From assembly GCA_018398805.1 (NCBI GenBank), contig JAGFBZ010002400.1, positions 1-64,000 on the forward strand: DNA of 64,000 nt, written 5' to 3'. Numbering within the stretch: position 1 is the first letter of the stretch; each line of letters begins with the position of its first letter. A program made the translations under genes and the position numbers. This document shows positions 33,549-46,324 of this stretch, piece after piece. The notes under the pieces were generated by a model. That model saw only the letters and a list, made by a program, of their open reading frames with translations. It was not told the DNA's origin and made no database searches. Origin of the DNA: Hirundichthys speculiger. Lineage: Eukaryota; Chordata; Actinopteri; Beloniformes; Exocoetidae.

Positions 33549-36500
33549 TTGCAGGTTTGTTGTTTGAAGCAGCAGCTCCTCCAGGCTCAGGTTCAGCTTT
33601 CTAACACCCAGAGAGAAAGTGTACAATCACTACAACACACAAAGGAGCTTCAGTCCCAGCTTGAACAACTTGAGGTACTGCAATAAATCACGAACTGATT
33701 AACCACAGTCTTTATTATATGAGTTTATCACGTCCTGTGAAACCTAAAGACTTAGCAGATAAAACAACGGTGGTTATGACAGCTGTAGTTTCGGATTTAC
33801 TTCATAAGATGTAATTTGATAAGATCTTGGTGAAATAGCTTTAGGACGTGGAAGAGTGGTAAGTAAGAGCTTTGTCATTGTCAGATGGAGGTTTTTGGGA
33901 GGTTTTTCCCGGCATTGTGGCAATCTGTTCCTGTCCATAATATCTGCCTAATAATAACTCTACATAAATATATTCTCAGAAGGGACATCTGCCTCATTGT
34001 GTGGCATTTCTGACTTTATTTCAGTAAGAAAATTAATAGAACCTTTTTCTTTTAAAAAGTGACATTGTGTCCATCAGAAGAGCACCTCACATTAAATCTG
34101 ATTTTTCTAAAATAACAAAAGGAGAAAGCTGGAGTTAGGGATGCAGATGTCCCGGGAAAGGATCTCAAGGTAGTCAGGAAGCAGGCATGCAAAGCTGGGG
34201 AGAAGAAAACCTCCCTAAAAGTCCTGCTGGAGCAGAAGGCCGAGGAGGGATAAAATCCCTGGAGCAGGTTATAGATGTGACTGGAAGACTGTTAATCTTT
34301 TCTATGAGGCAATATGTATGAACCATTTTCATAGAGTGTGTTCATTATGATCATTCAACAGTGTTAGTTAGTAACCTTTTCTAAGGTCACAGAGTCAATG
34401 AGTAAATCCATCATCGTGTTCTGTCAAGCAGGGCGTGCTCGCCCCACATCCTGGTACATCAGCTGATCCCAATGCCAGCCCACTTCTCAGCCGTTGCCCT
34501 TCTATGTATTTAATTGGTAAATCTCTTGCAGAGCACTTAATTCAAACTGATCCAGCCTGCCTAACCTTTGCTGCCTTCTCAATAAATTGACTTCAAACTC
34601 ACCTCGGCCCCGGCTTCTGTTTTTCAACTTGTGTGTTGAAAAAAATTAATGTTGCCCTTTTGTGTACTCTGCGGGTCTCTGCTGCTGCTGCTCCTCCTGC
34701 CTTAGGCATTGCTGGTTTGTATGTGAAAAGGCAGGAAAATCCCTGAACAGAGCTGTACCACCAAATATAAATAACCATAAAATGCTAATGTAATTGCAGA
34801 TGTTTAGAGTAGGCTTTTTGATGAAAAAGTTCCTGAGCTTTACTCTTGTGTCCTTTACAAGTACTGTTTATACTCAAGTAAATTGGTCCAACTTTAAGCT
34901 GATCACAGGTATGCATTCACTAGTTTCCAACCTTGATGTGCTCTTTGAGATTAGTGTTGGGTAATGTCCAAACATTTTTCTTTATTGACACCCTTCCATT
35001 GTGCACGTCAAACCTAAAATCAATAAGTGGTTCTCATTAACTGTTTTCTCAATCTTTAAGAGGTTTCTGTGCAATCTTTCCATATCCATACAGGTGTATA
35101 AACCAGGTGTTACCTTTAGAAATCTTGACCTAAGCACAGAAGATTCAACAATAAATCTGAATTACATCAAATGTAATGTAAAGCCAGTGAGTCCTTCATC
35201 ACTAAGACAGTATGTCTTGACATAGCTGTAGGAATCCTGAATACTATCAGGCTGCTGTGCCTCCCTTTTTATCTAGAAGTGCTGTGATCAACAGCAGCTT
35301 AAGCTCCAGGGGAATGCAGAGGTCCTGAGAAGGCAGCTGGATGTGGCCAGGGAGCAGCTTTGCAAAGCTGAGGAGGAGAAAGCCTGCCTACAGGCCCTGC
35401 TGGAGCAGAAGGCACAGGAGGAGAAAAAATCCCAGGAGCTCCTACGAGAGAAAAATGAGGAACTTCACATCAGGCAGGAAGAAATCCAGAAGGTAATCCC
35501 AGAAAGTGTGTGTATCAGTGAGATGTTTTTTTTTTTTTTTTTTGCAAGTCATTAGTAATGATCTGATAACTGTATGTTTTTGATACCTCACTGAATTTAT
35601 ACTAAACTATTTATCTTCTGTCAGCATCTAACCAGGTTGGAAGAGGCTCATAGTGAGTGTCAGAGTCTGCAGGCTGAACAAGAAATGCTGAGGCTGAACC
35701 TGAATGACAGAGAAGAGATGATAGACACTCTGAGGCTTCAGGTGGAGAGTAGCATGCAGATGACAGCACAGCACAGTCACACCATTGACAGCCTTCAAAC
35801 AAGAAAACAGCCTTGTCATCAAGCAGCTAAGCCAAAACAAGCTGGAGATTCAACAGCTCAGGGTTTGCTGACACATTTTTATCTTTTTCATTTGCTGTTC
35901 TATACCAATGCGAACTTCACTCTCTCTGTCTGACTTATTTACTTTTTTCCTTTTTCTGATCAGGCCGAGCTAGTCCAGCACAGGTCACTTTTGTCTGCTG
36001 TAGAGCGTGAGAGAGGACAGTTGCAGGCCTCTGTGACTGGGCACAGTCAGCGACTCAGAGAAGAAACTCTGGAGAAACAGCAAGTTACAACCCAACTGGA
36101 ACTGCAACGAATGCAGTTATTAACACTTACTGGTGAGTTCAATGTTTATCATCCCAAAGTGGGCTACAGATATTCATTAAATGTAGTCACAAGTTTGTTA
36201 TAGTTAATTTTCATGTAATTGAAATGTAATTTTTATGTAAATGTGAGAGGCTTGCAGGATTGCAGAATTAGTTTTGCAAAGGTTTAAAATGCATTTTGCT
36301 GAGAGAAATGGCACAATACAATGAGAAGTGTCAATGAACCTAAATGATGAACTCCTCCTCACTTATGGCATCCATGTATGTTTGGTTTTAAGTCACATCT
36401 TGGTTATTTGGTGGTGAAATGGGTATATAGTTCCCTGATGGCATACACAACTGTTCTTTCCAAAAGACTGCTGGTTTAAGTCGTATTCTTCTTTGAATGG

Positions 36501-39500
36501 TGGAGGTGACTGCAGTTGACCAGGGATTATAATTCATTGCTTTTTTTTCTAAGAGTATAGATCTTATGATTTCTTTTTTCTTTTGTTAAATCAATTGATC
36601 CTCTTGTCCTGCAGCGTTGAGAAAGCAAAGAACAGCGTTGGGCATGTTTATATTGTCAACTCAGCACTTCTTTTGTTCCTTGTGTTTGCTTATGTGTCAA
36701 TGTACTTTCTTTGGATGTAACGCATGTGTTTTTATGGGCACGATTTCAGAGGAGCACAAGGAGCTGCAACAGCTCCACAGCTGTAAGAACGATGAGCACG
36801 AGGGCGTGGTGCTGAAGCTTCAGAGCAAGCTAAGGAGTGCCCATGATGAGCTTGAAAAGATCAGGCACGCTATGAGGACCCTCAAAGCAGTGGATGTACA
36901 CGGTTTGATCCACATTATTATTTTTAAAGGGGCTTACCTCAAAGACCTTTCATATATAGAGCCTTGCATATAAAGATAACATTTCATCACATTTGTCTTA
37001 ATAAAATGTGGCAACATAACAGTTCCGATCCCTAAAAACCCAAAAGCTTATCTTTAAAGTTTAGATGAATTATTACATCATGCCTGATTTTCTTTTCAGA
37101 TAATAATCTGACATGTGTTAATCAGTTTGTCGTCACATCAGGCTTCCAGAAGGCCTTGGACATGCAGAAGGAGATCACTGCCCGAAGAGAGCAGGTTGAC
37201 TCTCTGCAGAGCAGAATTACACATCTGGAAGAGAGCATGGAGAAGCTGCAACAGGTGAGAACAGAACGGCACAGTTTCAGCAAACTACCCTATTATGGTT
37301 TGGGTCTCGAGACAGCAACCTGCCAGACACCTTCCAGGGCAGGTTTTTTTGGGTATGTCCCATTGGGAGGAGGCCTCAGGGAAGACCCATGACTTGTTGG
37401 ACAGATCATATCTATTGGTTGACCTGGAAACGCCTTGGTGTCTCCCCAGTAGAGCTAGAGAGACAGATCTGGGCATCTCTGTTCAGACTGTTGCCCCCAA
37501 GACCTGGTTGTAGATAAATGGATGGAAAATTAATGATGAAGAACGATTTATGATTTAAGTAAAATAATCAAATGTCAGCCTCTGACAAACCAGCCAGTTA
37601 TAAAAAAGGAATCCTTTCTTAGATCAATAGCCCTTTAAATTCATGTAACAACAGCAATTAGATGTAAAAAAATATATATATATCCTGAAACTAATTAGGT
37701 TACTTAAAACATGTCTACATTACACAAATATATATATGTAATTGTTTCAGCAACATCCTATTTGTTCCAATATCTTTTTTTCCCTGTGCAGGAGAAGCGC
37801 CAACAGAACCTGGAGACCCAGCATCAACTTCAGGAGTTTGCATTCGTCAGGGAGGAGAAGAGACAACTTGCCAATGAGCTAAAGACCCTTCGTTCCAAAG
37901 ACCAGCAGTTAAGGGAGCGGATCCACGAGCTGGAGGCGATCCTTCATAAGGTAAGAACACACAATAATAATACGGTGTCAAATATATCTCAAAACATAAA
38001 TATGGAAGCTCGCTTTCTCTTATTGTTTTTTTTTTTTACTGTGTATATTTTTTCTTATGTACTCCCAAAGATGTCAGAAAGCTTTGCAAGCTGTCAGGGT
38101 TTCATTCAGCTGAAGGAGCAGGAGTATTTCCGTCTGAAACTCCAACATGCTCTGGACTTGAAGGTAGAGTATTCAACATAACTGTAGGATGATGGATTTT
38201 TGTAAGAAACAAGATGGTTTACCCAAATTGTTCCATGACAGTTACTACAACAGTTTCATTTCCCATTGGGGAGCAATGCAGTATTTTTGAAATTGAATTG
38301 AATTCTTTACAGTGTGTTTGTGCAGCTTAAAATACGCAGGTGCAAATTCAGTTTTTAGACACTTAGGTTTTCTGCACATCAGAATGTAGAGTTGTTGTTC
38401 TTCTCATTGACCTAAAAACAAAGTAAAAAGGTTTTATTTATTAATTTAAACCAAAAGACAGAAATATCCCAATTATGATATTGTTGAAGAATGCATACGT
38501 TTTGCTGCTGCACTCACAACTGAGGTTCGTACTTCTGTCAGTGGCCCTTAAAACGTTTCATATTTGGTCGTGTATGTCAGGGTAGAAACAAAGTCTTGAG
38601 GTGGAGCATGTGTGAAACAAGATTTTGTGGACTCCATCTATGAAATATCTGCAGCATTAAATGCTTAATTTATTTCTGGTTATGTAGCACTAGTTCAAAA
38701 CAGGTAATCTCAGAGCCCTTTACAGAGAAAATGAACATGTTTAGTCCTGGTCAATTTATTTACAGGCCAGTACAGTCAAATTATAATCTGGTTCTGTCCA
38801 ATTCAGTTCTCTTCAGTACAGTATAATCTGATTGTACTATAGCTTTAATTTCTAAAATGAAGAAAACCTAAGGACACCAACGAACACTGAATCTTTGGAA
38901 ATGTAGGCTTCCTTTATGGTTTCTTTCCAGAAGAAGAGCAATCAAGAACAAAGATGGATGAGACCTTTATATTTATTTAATTTAACTTGCAAAATATTCC
39001 AAGAAGTGCGTTTTGCTTTGTCATTGAGGTGAACTGTGGAGATAGATGAGATAAATTTAACGTAGCAAATTTAAGGATGTTAAAACTGCACATCAGCATG
39101 CTTGTTAAACTTCTCAGCTCAAAGTTTGGTTATCATGTTTAATGATGAACATTCTTTGAAATTTAACTGCTTATACATTTTTCCGTAGGAGCTCAAAGGT
39201 CAAACTTTGTGCACAGTTCTGACTGTACCTCCTCCTCATCTGGACTCCCCAGTCCCATCTGCAGACATTGCACCACCCTCTTCCCAGCATGACTCCAACA
39301 CCCAGATCAAGGTGAGGTCAGAAACTCCCCTCGTCTCGCCTATCTCCTATGGTTCCACCCTAGCAAGTGCATATGTGAATCATTTTTATTTGGCTCCACA
39401 GACACAAGCTCAGCACTCCTATTTTCCCCGTAAATCAAGGAACACGCTGAATTGCATTCCTGTAGCAAAGACTAAAATCAGATTGTAATTTCAACACAGC

Positions 39501-40957
39501 TGCGAAAGACTGTTTAGTTTGTTTTGTCTTACAGAGTTGCACTGCTGGGACTATGTTGATTTAAGCGTGATGAAAGAAGTTGTTGCCAATAGTCACAGAA
39601 ACTCTTTTTTTGTGAGATTGTTGCGTAATCTCCCCATTGTCTTATTCAAATGTGAGCACATAGCTGCAATTTGTTAAACACAATTGAACCTCTTTATTCA
39701 TGTTGCCTCTCTTCTGTCTTCCTTTGGCGATTGAACCTAAAGAGCCAGAGCTCTGCCTGCGAGCTCTCAGCCCTCATCAGAGAGCTCCGAGGAGTGATTT
39801 CAGAGAGCCGCAGACCACACACTGATAAGAGTCCTACTGGCAGCAGCTTCCACAGGAGGAGGTCTGCTCCGGAGAGAGAGCACAGAACCACATTGTACGT
39901 CTGGCTCCGTTCTCACACATTACAAGGATTAGTTTCTTATGTATGGTAGCTTAGGTCACATTTCCAAACCATGTGATGATTCTGTCACTGGAGGTCAGTG
40001 GAATGTAGGAGAGGGAGGGCAGATTTATGCTGTTGTTTACACCGATAAAAATATGTTGCAAAGCTGTCATATAACTTACAAACAGCACGTAAACTACCTG
40101 GTCTTCTTTCTTCTTCCACTTAAGCAGCGCTGACACCAGTGAAAAAGTAAAAGCCTCCTCCAGATCGAGGAGAAAGACATGTGGCAGGTACTTATGAAAT
40201 GTGACTGGGGTCATTCATTTTTCTTCAGTTGCTTTGAGCCTTGAGGCTATCAGATGCTTCATCACATCCCTTCCACATGTTTCCCACTCACGCAACATAT
40301 GATGTGCCACAAAAAGCCGCATAAAGTGATGTGATGCGTGTTTCTCTCTGTGCACCGGGTTCAGTGAGCCACAATTCCTGGGGACAGCTGAGGTGAACGG
40401 GAAAATGATTAACAACAGTGAGAGTGAGTTTCACAACTTTTCAAGGTCATTTTCATTCAGTATAATCATAGTGTTTAAATTTCCTGCTACTCTTCCTTAT
40501 AAGTGCAGCATTTATATTGGAACACAATATATTGAAGCTGCACCTATTCGTTACTGATTCATTCCTTACAGCTTTTTTTTTTTTTTAAACAGCAGAACTA
40601 TCTCTTGTTCTCCAGCTGCAGCTCCTCAAAACTATGGATTCTGCCTCCCTCTGATAATGTTGGTCAGACAATCTGGCAGTTTAAACACATACTTTGGCAT
40701 TATTTGATAGGTATTGTCACTGTTTTAATCCTGCTGAGCACTCAGTGAAGAGAACAACTGATGAATAGCTGAAGACGTACTTATAAAAGACATGGGAAGC
40801 ACAAATGCCTTATGCCAGTATTCAGTTTTCTAACAGACCCTTTGACTTTCTAGGTCCTGGTATGTCTGCAGCCATGAACACCAGCTTCCTACGGCAACGG
40901 TCACCGGGCCGAAGGTCCCCGGTCCACTCCCTCCTGACCTCTGACCCCAACTTCTAA
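27313..40957 (+). CDS. ccdc158: coiled-coil domain-containing protein 158 (CCDC158), about 20 exons, one +1 lesion
   Basis: Exons supported by GT-AG borders and phase: 27313-27415, 27522-27579, 29240-29370, 29736-29920, 30008-30111, 32979-33089, 33198-33279, 33555-33674, 35277-35492, 35625-35862, 35964-36132, 36750-36902, 37142-37254, 37792-37950, 38071-38163, 39189-39311, 39743-39894, 40128-40187, 40365-40423, 40854-40957. They total 2533 nt: 843 codons plus stop and one surplus base, located in 35625-35862. Identity rests on colinear matches to mammalian CCDC158: MQKEITARREQVDSLQSRI, LKTLRSKDQQLRERI, EYFRLKLQHALDLKEL and the terminal RSPVHSLLTS. Most of the protein is predicted coiled coil. 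Its role is poorly known; mammalian expression suggests testis. It is shorter than the mammalian protein (1113 aa) because the stretch between 30111 and 32979 has decayed (see 30188-30475). Whether the gene still makes protein is uncertain. Confidence 0.88.
27640..28920 (-). mobile_element. RTE-like LINE fragment in ccdc158 intron 2
   Basis: Minus strand 27919-27701 translates to GSALSPFMIAVAMDKLTDKV and NLEGWRYALER, the reverse-transcriptase core of a fish RTE-like LINE. The catalytic FADD is altered to FAYK. Frames at 28898-28656 (KEKKRQKGKMWEEAARDE) look like the linker upstream of the reverse transcriptase. Borders are approximate; several frameshifts make it inactive. Confidence 0.7.
30188..30475 (+). 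pseudogene. ccdc158: decayed exon of ccdc158
   Basis: 288 nt bounded by an AG acceptor (after ctgatag) and a GT donor (aaaag then gtatgg). In the phase set by the previous exon it reads VKDSRNHVVQM, a stop, then QMLYKSEEVQNINRSAYQK, similar to the mammalian segment around MLKDSNTQIEQLRKMM. It then loses frame, and another frame continues with RLLKRRVETLE, a stop, and AIKEVYQTLFEKQCGH. Two stops and at least one shift mean it cannot be coding. Its length is a multiple of three, and exon 30008-30111 splices in phase to 32979-33089 without it. Confidence 0.65.
31033..31222. repeat. imperfect inverted repeat, about 55-bp arms
   Basis: Arm 31033-31087 (starting CCAGGACACGCTGGAGAG) is mirrored by 31164-31222 (ending CTCTCCAGCGTGTCCTGG), separated by about 76 bp. 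It could extrude as a stem-loop. Confidence 0.75.
31343..31459. repeat. 20-bp minisatellite, about 6 copies
   Basis: Unit GACTTTATTCTCGACATTTC repeated with one or two changes per copy. No spacers, so not CRISPR-like. Confidence 0.92.
34139..34262 (+). pseudogene. ccdc158: duplicated exon relic of ccdc158
   Basis: Colinear, nearly gap-free match to 35304-35428 within the true exon 35277-35492: both share TGCAAAGCTG and CCTGCTGGAGCAGAAGGC at the same spacing. The relic reads DADVPGKDLKVV ... VLLEQKAEEG and then hits TAA in the exon's frame, and it lacks a splice donor. It is an old internal exon duplication that is no longer used. Confidence 0.75.
37283..37530 (+). mobile_element. LINE 3'-end fragment in ccdc158 intron
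   Basis: Contains the fish LINE 3' segment from TGGGAGGAGGCCTCAGGGAA through CTGTTGCCCCCAAGACC to a short ATGGATGG tail. The same family occurs inverted near 30930-31060. The open frames here are repeat translation. Confidence 0.65.
38660..38830 (-). mobile_element. weak LINE 3'-UTR-like fragment
   Basis: The stretch around AGAGCCCTTTACAGAGAAAA resembles the 3' UTR of the LINE at 10142-11300 (CTTTACAGAGAACCAGAGC). Similarity is short and old. Confidence 0.35.
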
Positions 40958-41618
40958 CACGCGACACGACGTTCCTGAGCCCACCTTTGCATTTCAGTAA
41001 GTTGTTAAAATCGTTGATAGTATATATTTTATAAATTGCACAAATTCAGTGTTTATGCAACTGAAAACTATTAAGAGTTATATAACTTTGTGGTAGGGGG
41101 AAAAAAATCCCTTTTTTTCTTTTTTTTTTTTTTAAGAAAGAAAAATCCAACAACAACAATTCTTTGTGTTGACTTCATTGGACATGGAAGTCCTAATGAG
41201 TTCAAGAACCATCTGTTTACACAGATAAAGGGAGTTTTTTTTCAGTTTACTGTTCTGGTCCTCGTCTCCTTCAAAGGCTGATACAACAGTTTCAGTCTGG
41301 AAGGAAAAGCTGAAAAAATCACATCCATCCAAATGTCAAAGCTGATCAGTTACAGACTGGAAAAAATGATGCCAGATTGATAATTTCTGATTTTCCACTA
41401 AGCTCCATGACGCATGTCCTGAAGCAGTTAACAGACATATTAGCTAAAATAAAATTACAAAAATGTCACTTGATAATAAGCTTTGTAATATCATGCCTGA
41501 GAATATCTGTGTTCTGTTTTACAGAAAACATGGTTTTTGAAGTCTCATCAAATCAAGTTTGATGACACAAGATTTATATAAAAATCCCCCATCATGTGTA
41601 TTTTCATAATTTATTTTT

Positions 41619-41624
41619 AATAAA
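41619..41624 (+). terminator. ccdc158: candidate poly(A) signal of ccdc158
   Basis: AATAAA followed by ATGTTTACAATATGTTG about 660 bp after the stop codon, the first good signal on this strand. Confidence 0.5.
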
Positions 41625-41659
41625 ATGTTTACAATATGTTGAAGTGTTTTAATTGATTA

Positions 41660-42700
41660 TTTAATAATGGATTTGGAAAGTCTCGTATAAGAAGCTGTCC
41701 TTGTGCTAATATAGATTTATCATCTTTTTTTTTTTAACACTTTTCTTTTTTTTTTTTTTTTACAACAAGAAAACAGGAACAGTGGAGGTCTGGGACATGA
41801 CAGTGTGCAATACAGTCAGTTAAAAAAACAAAATACGATCAGAGGTACATTTCACAGAATTCAGAAAGTGTCAAGAAGAAACAGGAAGATATGACTAGTC
41901 AGTGTCTATTTCATGATAACAATCCCATTTTTTCCAGTGTGCATCACCCTGGTCTTGTAGATTTATCATCTATTTGAACTTATGGCCTTATGGGTTCAGT
42001 TTTGCTTAAACAAAATTGTCCCTAATGATCTCTTAATCTTTTATGCACTTTTGTCATACTCTTGCTTGACTTTTTACCCTTTTTGTACCGTCTTGCGTCT
42101 GAGGCTTTTCAAACATTACACCCCTCCCCAAGGTCTCAAACTGGAGCAGGACTTTTGACCTGTGAAACTTCCTCACTTGAATGTGGAAAGTTTGTGACAA
42201 CGTGATGCTGAAGGGCGCTGTCAGAAAGTCTCTTCATCCTGAAAGAGTCAAATTGATGTCTCTCTTATGCGATTGTTGTCTAAAAGTAGCATTTATCCTG
42301 TCTAATCTGTCTCAAACCAAGCCTTACCGAAAAGGAAAAAGCACTTCCTGGAAAGTCTGGTAGCCGTTTTCATGTCCTCATATGCAGGTGCTCAGTTGAA
42401 CTGTGGATGACTTGAGACACTTATTTCCCATGAGGCTCCCAGTATTCTTGCATTTTAATGGCAAATGTTCCCGGTTTTGATCTGCTCACTTCTTCCTAAG
42501 CTCAACAGTTTCCCCTATCCTCTTTTGCTTGGGTCTTCTGTGGTTACAGGAAGTGGAGAGGTGCTGTTTATTCACATGCATGGATCCAAGAGAGATCAAA
42601 TAACTGCAGGCAAAAATAGGGGTTTTTTTTTTTTTCTTCAGGCCTCATTTTTTCTGCCTGCACTGTAGTTATAATCATGGTTTTGTTCTGACAGAGAGGA
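41660..42700. other. intergenic, no gene seen
   Basis: Unique-looking AT-rich sequence with two poly-T runs near 41725-41760. I see no coding frame or recognisable repeat. Confidence 0.5.
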
Positions 42701-42706
42701 GCTTAC

Positions 42707-42895
42707 CTCTGGGGGGTCATGGTCTTTATAGTTGAGATGCTTCACAAAGGGGCTGTGTTTTTCTGATGGAGAAGCCGTACAGCGTCATCTTCACTGACGC
42801 TTGGATCTGCTTTTGCATCGTTTGCTCTGACAGCAGATGCCCTCTTAAGAGATGCTCCACCCAAGCCTTTGACTGGTGTTGTGGTGGTGAGAACC
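42707..42895 (-). other. possible coding exon of an unrecognised minus-strand gene
   Basis: Minus strand has a good acceptor (TTTATTTTTCAG) before 42895 and a good donor (CAGAG then GTAAGC) after 42707, 189 nt apart. One phase stays open for about 56 codons (including QTMQKQIQASVKMTLYGFSI) before a TAA inside the segment. I do not recognise the protein. Either it is a terminal coding exon whose stop lies before a downstream intron, or the signals are chance. Confidence 0.3.
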
Positions 42896-43725
42896 CTGAA
42901 AAATAAAGAGAAGGAGACTTCTCAGACCCCAGAGTATAACTGGTGAGCCACCAGTTGTCAAGACTAATTTCAGCAACACACCAGTAACTGATAACAGAGA
43001 ACAGTTAGTGCGCTTTCATGGTTTTGGTCTGAGACCTCTCCTCGTACCTGAAAATCTACAAAAATAGAACTCTACTGTTATCATAAAGCTGAATGAATAT
43101 GATATGCTAGATACAAAATAAGGACTATCAGTAAAGTGCTGTATAAATTCTGTATTTTCAGGGATGCAGTCTTACCTCTAAGACTGAAGCATAAACAAAA
43201 CAGTAGGCAGTGATTTTAAGGTCACTGTGATACAGCTCATGCCTGATGTTCTTTCTTCTAGTAATATGTCATCGACCATGGTTAAGAAAAAGACTGTGAT
43301 CCACAACATGTTTCACAATGATTACAATATATTGATTCGAGTTTAATGGTAAATATGCCAAATGTATTTTAACTAAAAAAAAAAAAAAAAAATCCAAATG
43401 AAGGAAAAAATATTCAAGCAGATTTTTCCTCAATTCAAAAGAAAAAACAGAAAATAGGCACTTCTTAAAGTTTAGCACCATTCACCACCATTCTGCTTTT
43501 TTTAAAAATGTATTTCAACAGCGGAAAGCATGTCTTTCTTCATCCATGCACACTCTGCTCTAAAAACTGCTTTTATCCTCTGCCAGTTGGATACTCTTCT
43601 TCTACATCTCTGTGTAACGCCTGGACATTAGACAGGAGCTGATAAAACAGTTTAAATCGGGTGCCTGATAAACCAGGTTACTTTGATGTGTCATCCTATT
43701 ATATTGCTTCAAATAAACTGTTATA

Positions 43726-44088
43726 CAGTGATCCCTTGCCAATTCGCGCTTTAAGTTCCACGGTTTTAGTTATTTGCAGATTTTTCAGAAATATATAATA
43801 TAATAATAAAAAATTTGAGAAAATAGCGTAAATTCCACGAAAATCCACCCCACAGCAGACGAGAGGCCGCAGCTGCCAGCAAAATGTCAAACGATGACTC
43901 ACAGCCTCCTGTAAGCAACACGAGAAACGCAGAAGGCCTAGAACTGTAGAATCTGTGCTCTGATTGGCCGAGACACATCACCCAAGCATCACAGGATGTT
44001 GTGCGCGTTCTCTCACAGCGAAGAAATGTTGTGAGCCAGCCTGGCCCCTTTAAGAAGGTGGCCTTATGGGTAATGGAGTGGATCACTG
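43726..44088. mobile_element. TA-flanked MITE (Tc1/mariner-pogo type)
   Basis: Ends CAGTGATCC and GGATCACTG are perfect inverted repeats flanked by TA on both sides (43724 and 44089), the target duplication of Tc1/mariner superfamily elements. The interior begins like the CAGTGATCCCT ... CGCG-type fish MITE. 363 bp, no coding. Confidence 0.8.
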
Positions 44089-44164
44089 TAATTGTATTGT
44101 GATGGAATCTGATTGATGGCAGTGGGTGAGATGTGCTTTTTTTTGTATTTAGAGTTTATAATCC

Positions 44165-44365
<201 letters not shown>

Positions 44366-44582
44366 TTTCTGTAATATATTCTGCAGCAACACTGTACAGT
44401 CTGAACTGAGGTTATGCCCATTTAACAGATTCCCCACCATGTTTGGTATTGATCTCTTCATGGAAACTTTAATTCCGTGAGTCTCTAAGTGGCAGTATAA
44501 TTTATTGATCATATGTTTTATCAAACATCGGAGATACAAAACAACTACATTTAATTTGTAAATTAACACATAGCTTTGCATT

Positions 44583-45207
44583 TCAGCCCACAACATATTC
44601 CAAAAAGTAGGTAAGGCAAAGCTTCAGCACTGCCATTCCTTGTCACAACGCTAAAAGTGTTCTAGCATTATTGATGCCAAGCAATAGTCTTTCAGGTCGT
44701 ATTTTGTCATTCTTTTGTCGTTCTTCCTGCAAATACAACTCAACACGTACAGCAGAACAGGGTCATCGTTGAAACCTTTTTCATTGAAAAATACTCCACA
44801 CATTCTCAGTCGGGAACAGGTCAGGACTGTAGACAGTAATGTGTCCATGTGGTATTAAAAAATAAAACAAAAAGAGGCTGTCCTGGATCATGATGTACCT
44901 TTCCGGCTGCAGTAATCTACTGCTTGTGGTACTGTTATTCCAGTGTGGTCCAGGAGCTGAGCGCTATCATCCATAATAGATGTCAGCTTGATGAACATCC
45001 TCTAGTGCCCCTGCCTTCTCCATGCCCAGGAAAGTGCCAGCTCCCTTAACCATTTTATTTATTCCTTTTCTGTCCCTGTCCAAACTGGCCCCTGCCCAGC
45101 AGACGATGGTCTCAGGCACTGCTGAGGCCACCATTATTTATGTCTATTTCATTACAGCTCTAAGTTGATGTTTTTCCCAATTTCGTTGGAATGTGTTGCA
45201 GACCTGA
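44583..45207. mobile_element. putative DNA element with ACATTCCAA-type inverted ends
   Basis: The left end CAACATATTCCAAAAAGTAGG and the right end (inverted) CAACACATTCCAACGAAATT are similar inverted repeats of a motif common at fish DNA-transposon ends. The interior has no transposase frame. Confidence 0.4.
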
Positions 45208-46320
45208 AAAGCAAAAATGGACGTATGTCATCAAATAAAATGAATATGACAAGACAAACAGAAAATATTTTTGATTCATGGTGTGTACTAATAAATAAAG
45301 TCAGAAATACATGTACGAATCATTTTTAGTGTGCATTTTCCATACAGTCAGTAAACTAATCATGAGAAATCAACCCAGAAAGATTTGCAATTTTCTCCTT
45401 AAATTTTGTTTATTTTCTGAAATAAAATAATTAAAAGGAAAAAGATGATAATTCCTAAACTTATTTTTAAGTCTGATTATCTTCCCATGAGTTAATACGA
45501 GGACCATCAAAACACCGAATCAGTGTCTGGAAGATTTCTGAAAGACTTCATGCAAAATTGTGATTTCTTTCAACATCATTGTGGAATCAGAGGACTCAGC
45601 TCTAGAAAAATAAAATGACTTGCACCCAGATGAAAGACTTTATCAGTGTCAGCCTCATCAGTTCTGTACATAAGTCTTATGACATTATAATACTTCCATC
45701 TCAGATTTCTTCGAACCATCACTTTTGTCCTCTTCTCTTTTTCAGAAGAGACACAAACCAGCCTGTGAACTCTCTGACACGAACTTTCATCCTGTGGTAT
45801 ATAAATAAAGCACCTCAGATACCATTTTGAACAGCAGTGCGTCCACGTCTGCAGTGATATACTGCAGCTTTTTTGTCTTATCTATTCCTGAGTTGCCCTT
45901 TATCCTATGAATTTATAAATATTTCTCTCCTCATATTCATCTTTTTGTTCCAGGTACCAATAAACCCTGGACATTTTGAGTTGTGTACCAGACGCAGCTT
46001 TAATAAGTTATCTTGAATGTTTATTTTTTTTTATCCTGTTTCAGGGGGTATTTTGCGTCCATCTATTAGCTGTGATAGAGTTTATGTTTAAAGAAAAACT
46101 GAATCAGGTTATATAATTGAATGTAATTTGAAACCAGTGAAACTCTGCAGAGTAATTAAAGTAACTATTAGCAATTCTTAAGGCATCGACAACAACATAC
46201 TAAGTACAGTCTTACGTTTTTGTCATTTTTAACAATCATGTTTTTGCAAGAAATGGTCCAACTTAAACTTTAAAGTCTCAGTAGCAACTGTTCCAATAAT
46301 TTTCTTTAATTGGTGTAGTT
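45208..46320. other. intergenic, no gene seen
   Basis: AT-rich, with no recognisable repeat or coding frame. Confidence 0.5.
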
Positions 46321-46324
46321 TAAT

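Noticed and set aside
34400..34630. GC-richer intronic stretch in ccdc158 that looked exon-like
   Set aside because: No phase is open with matching acceptor and donor, and it does not fit the phase of neighbouring exons.
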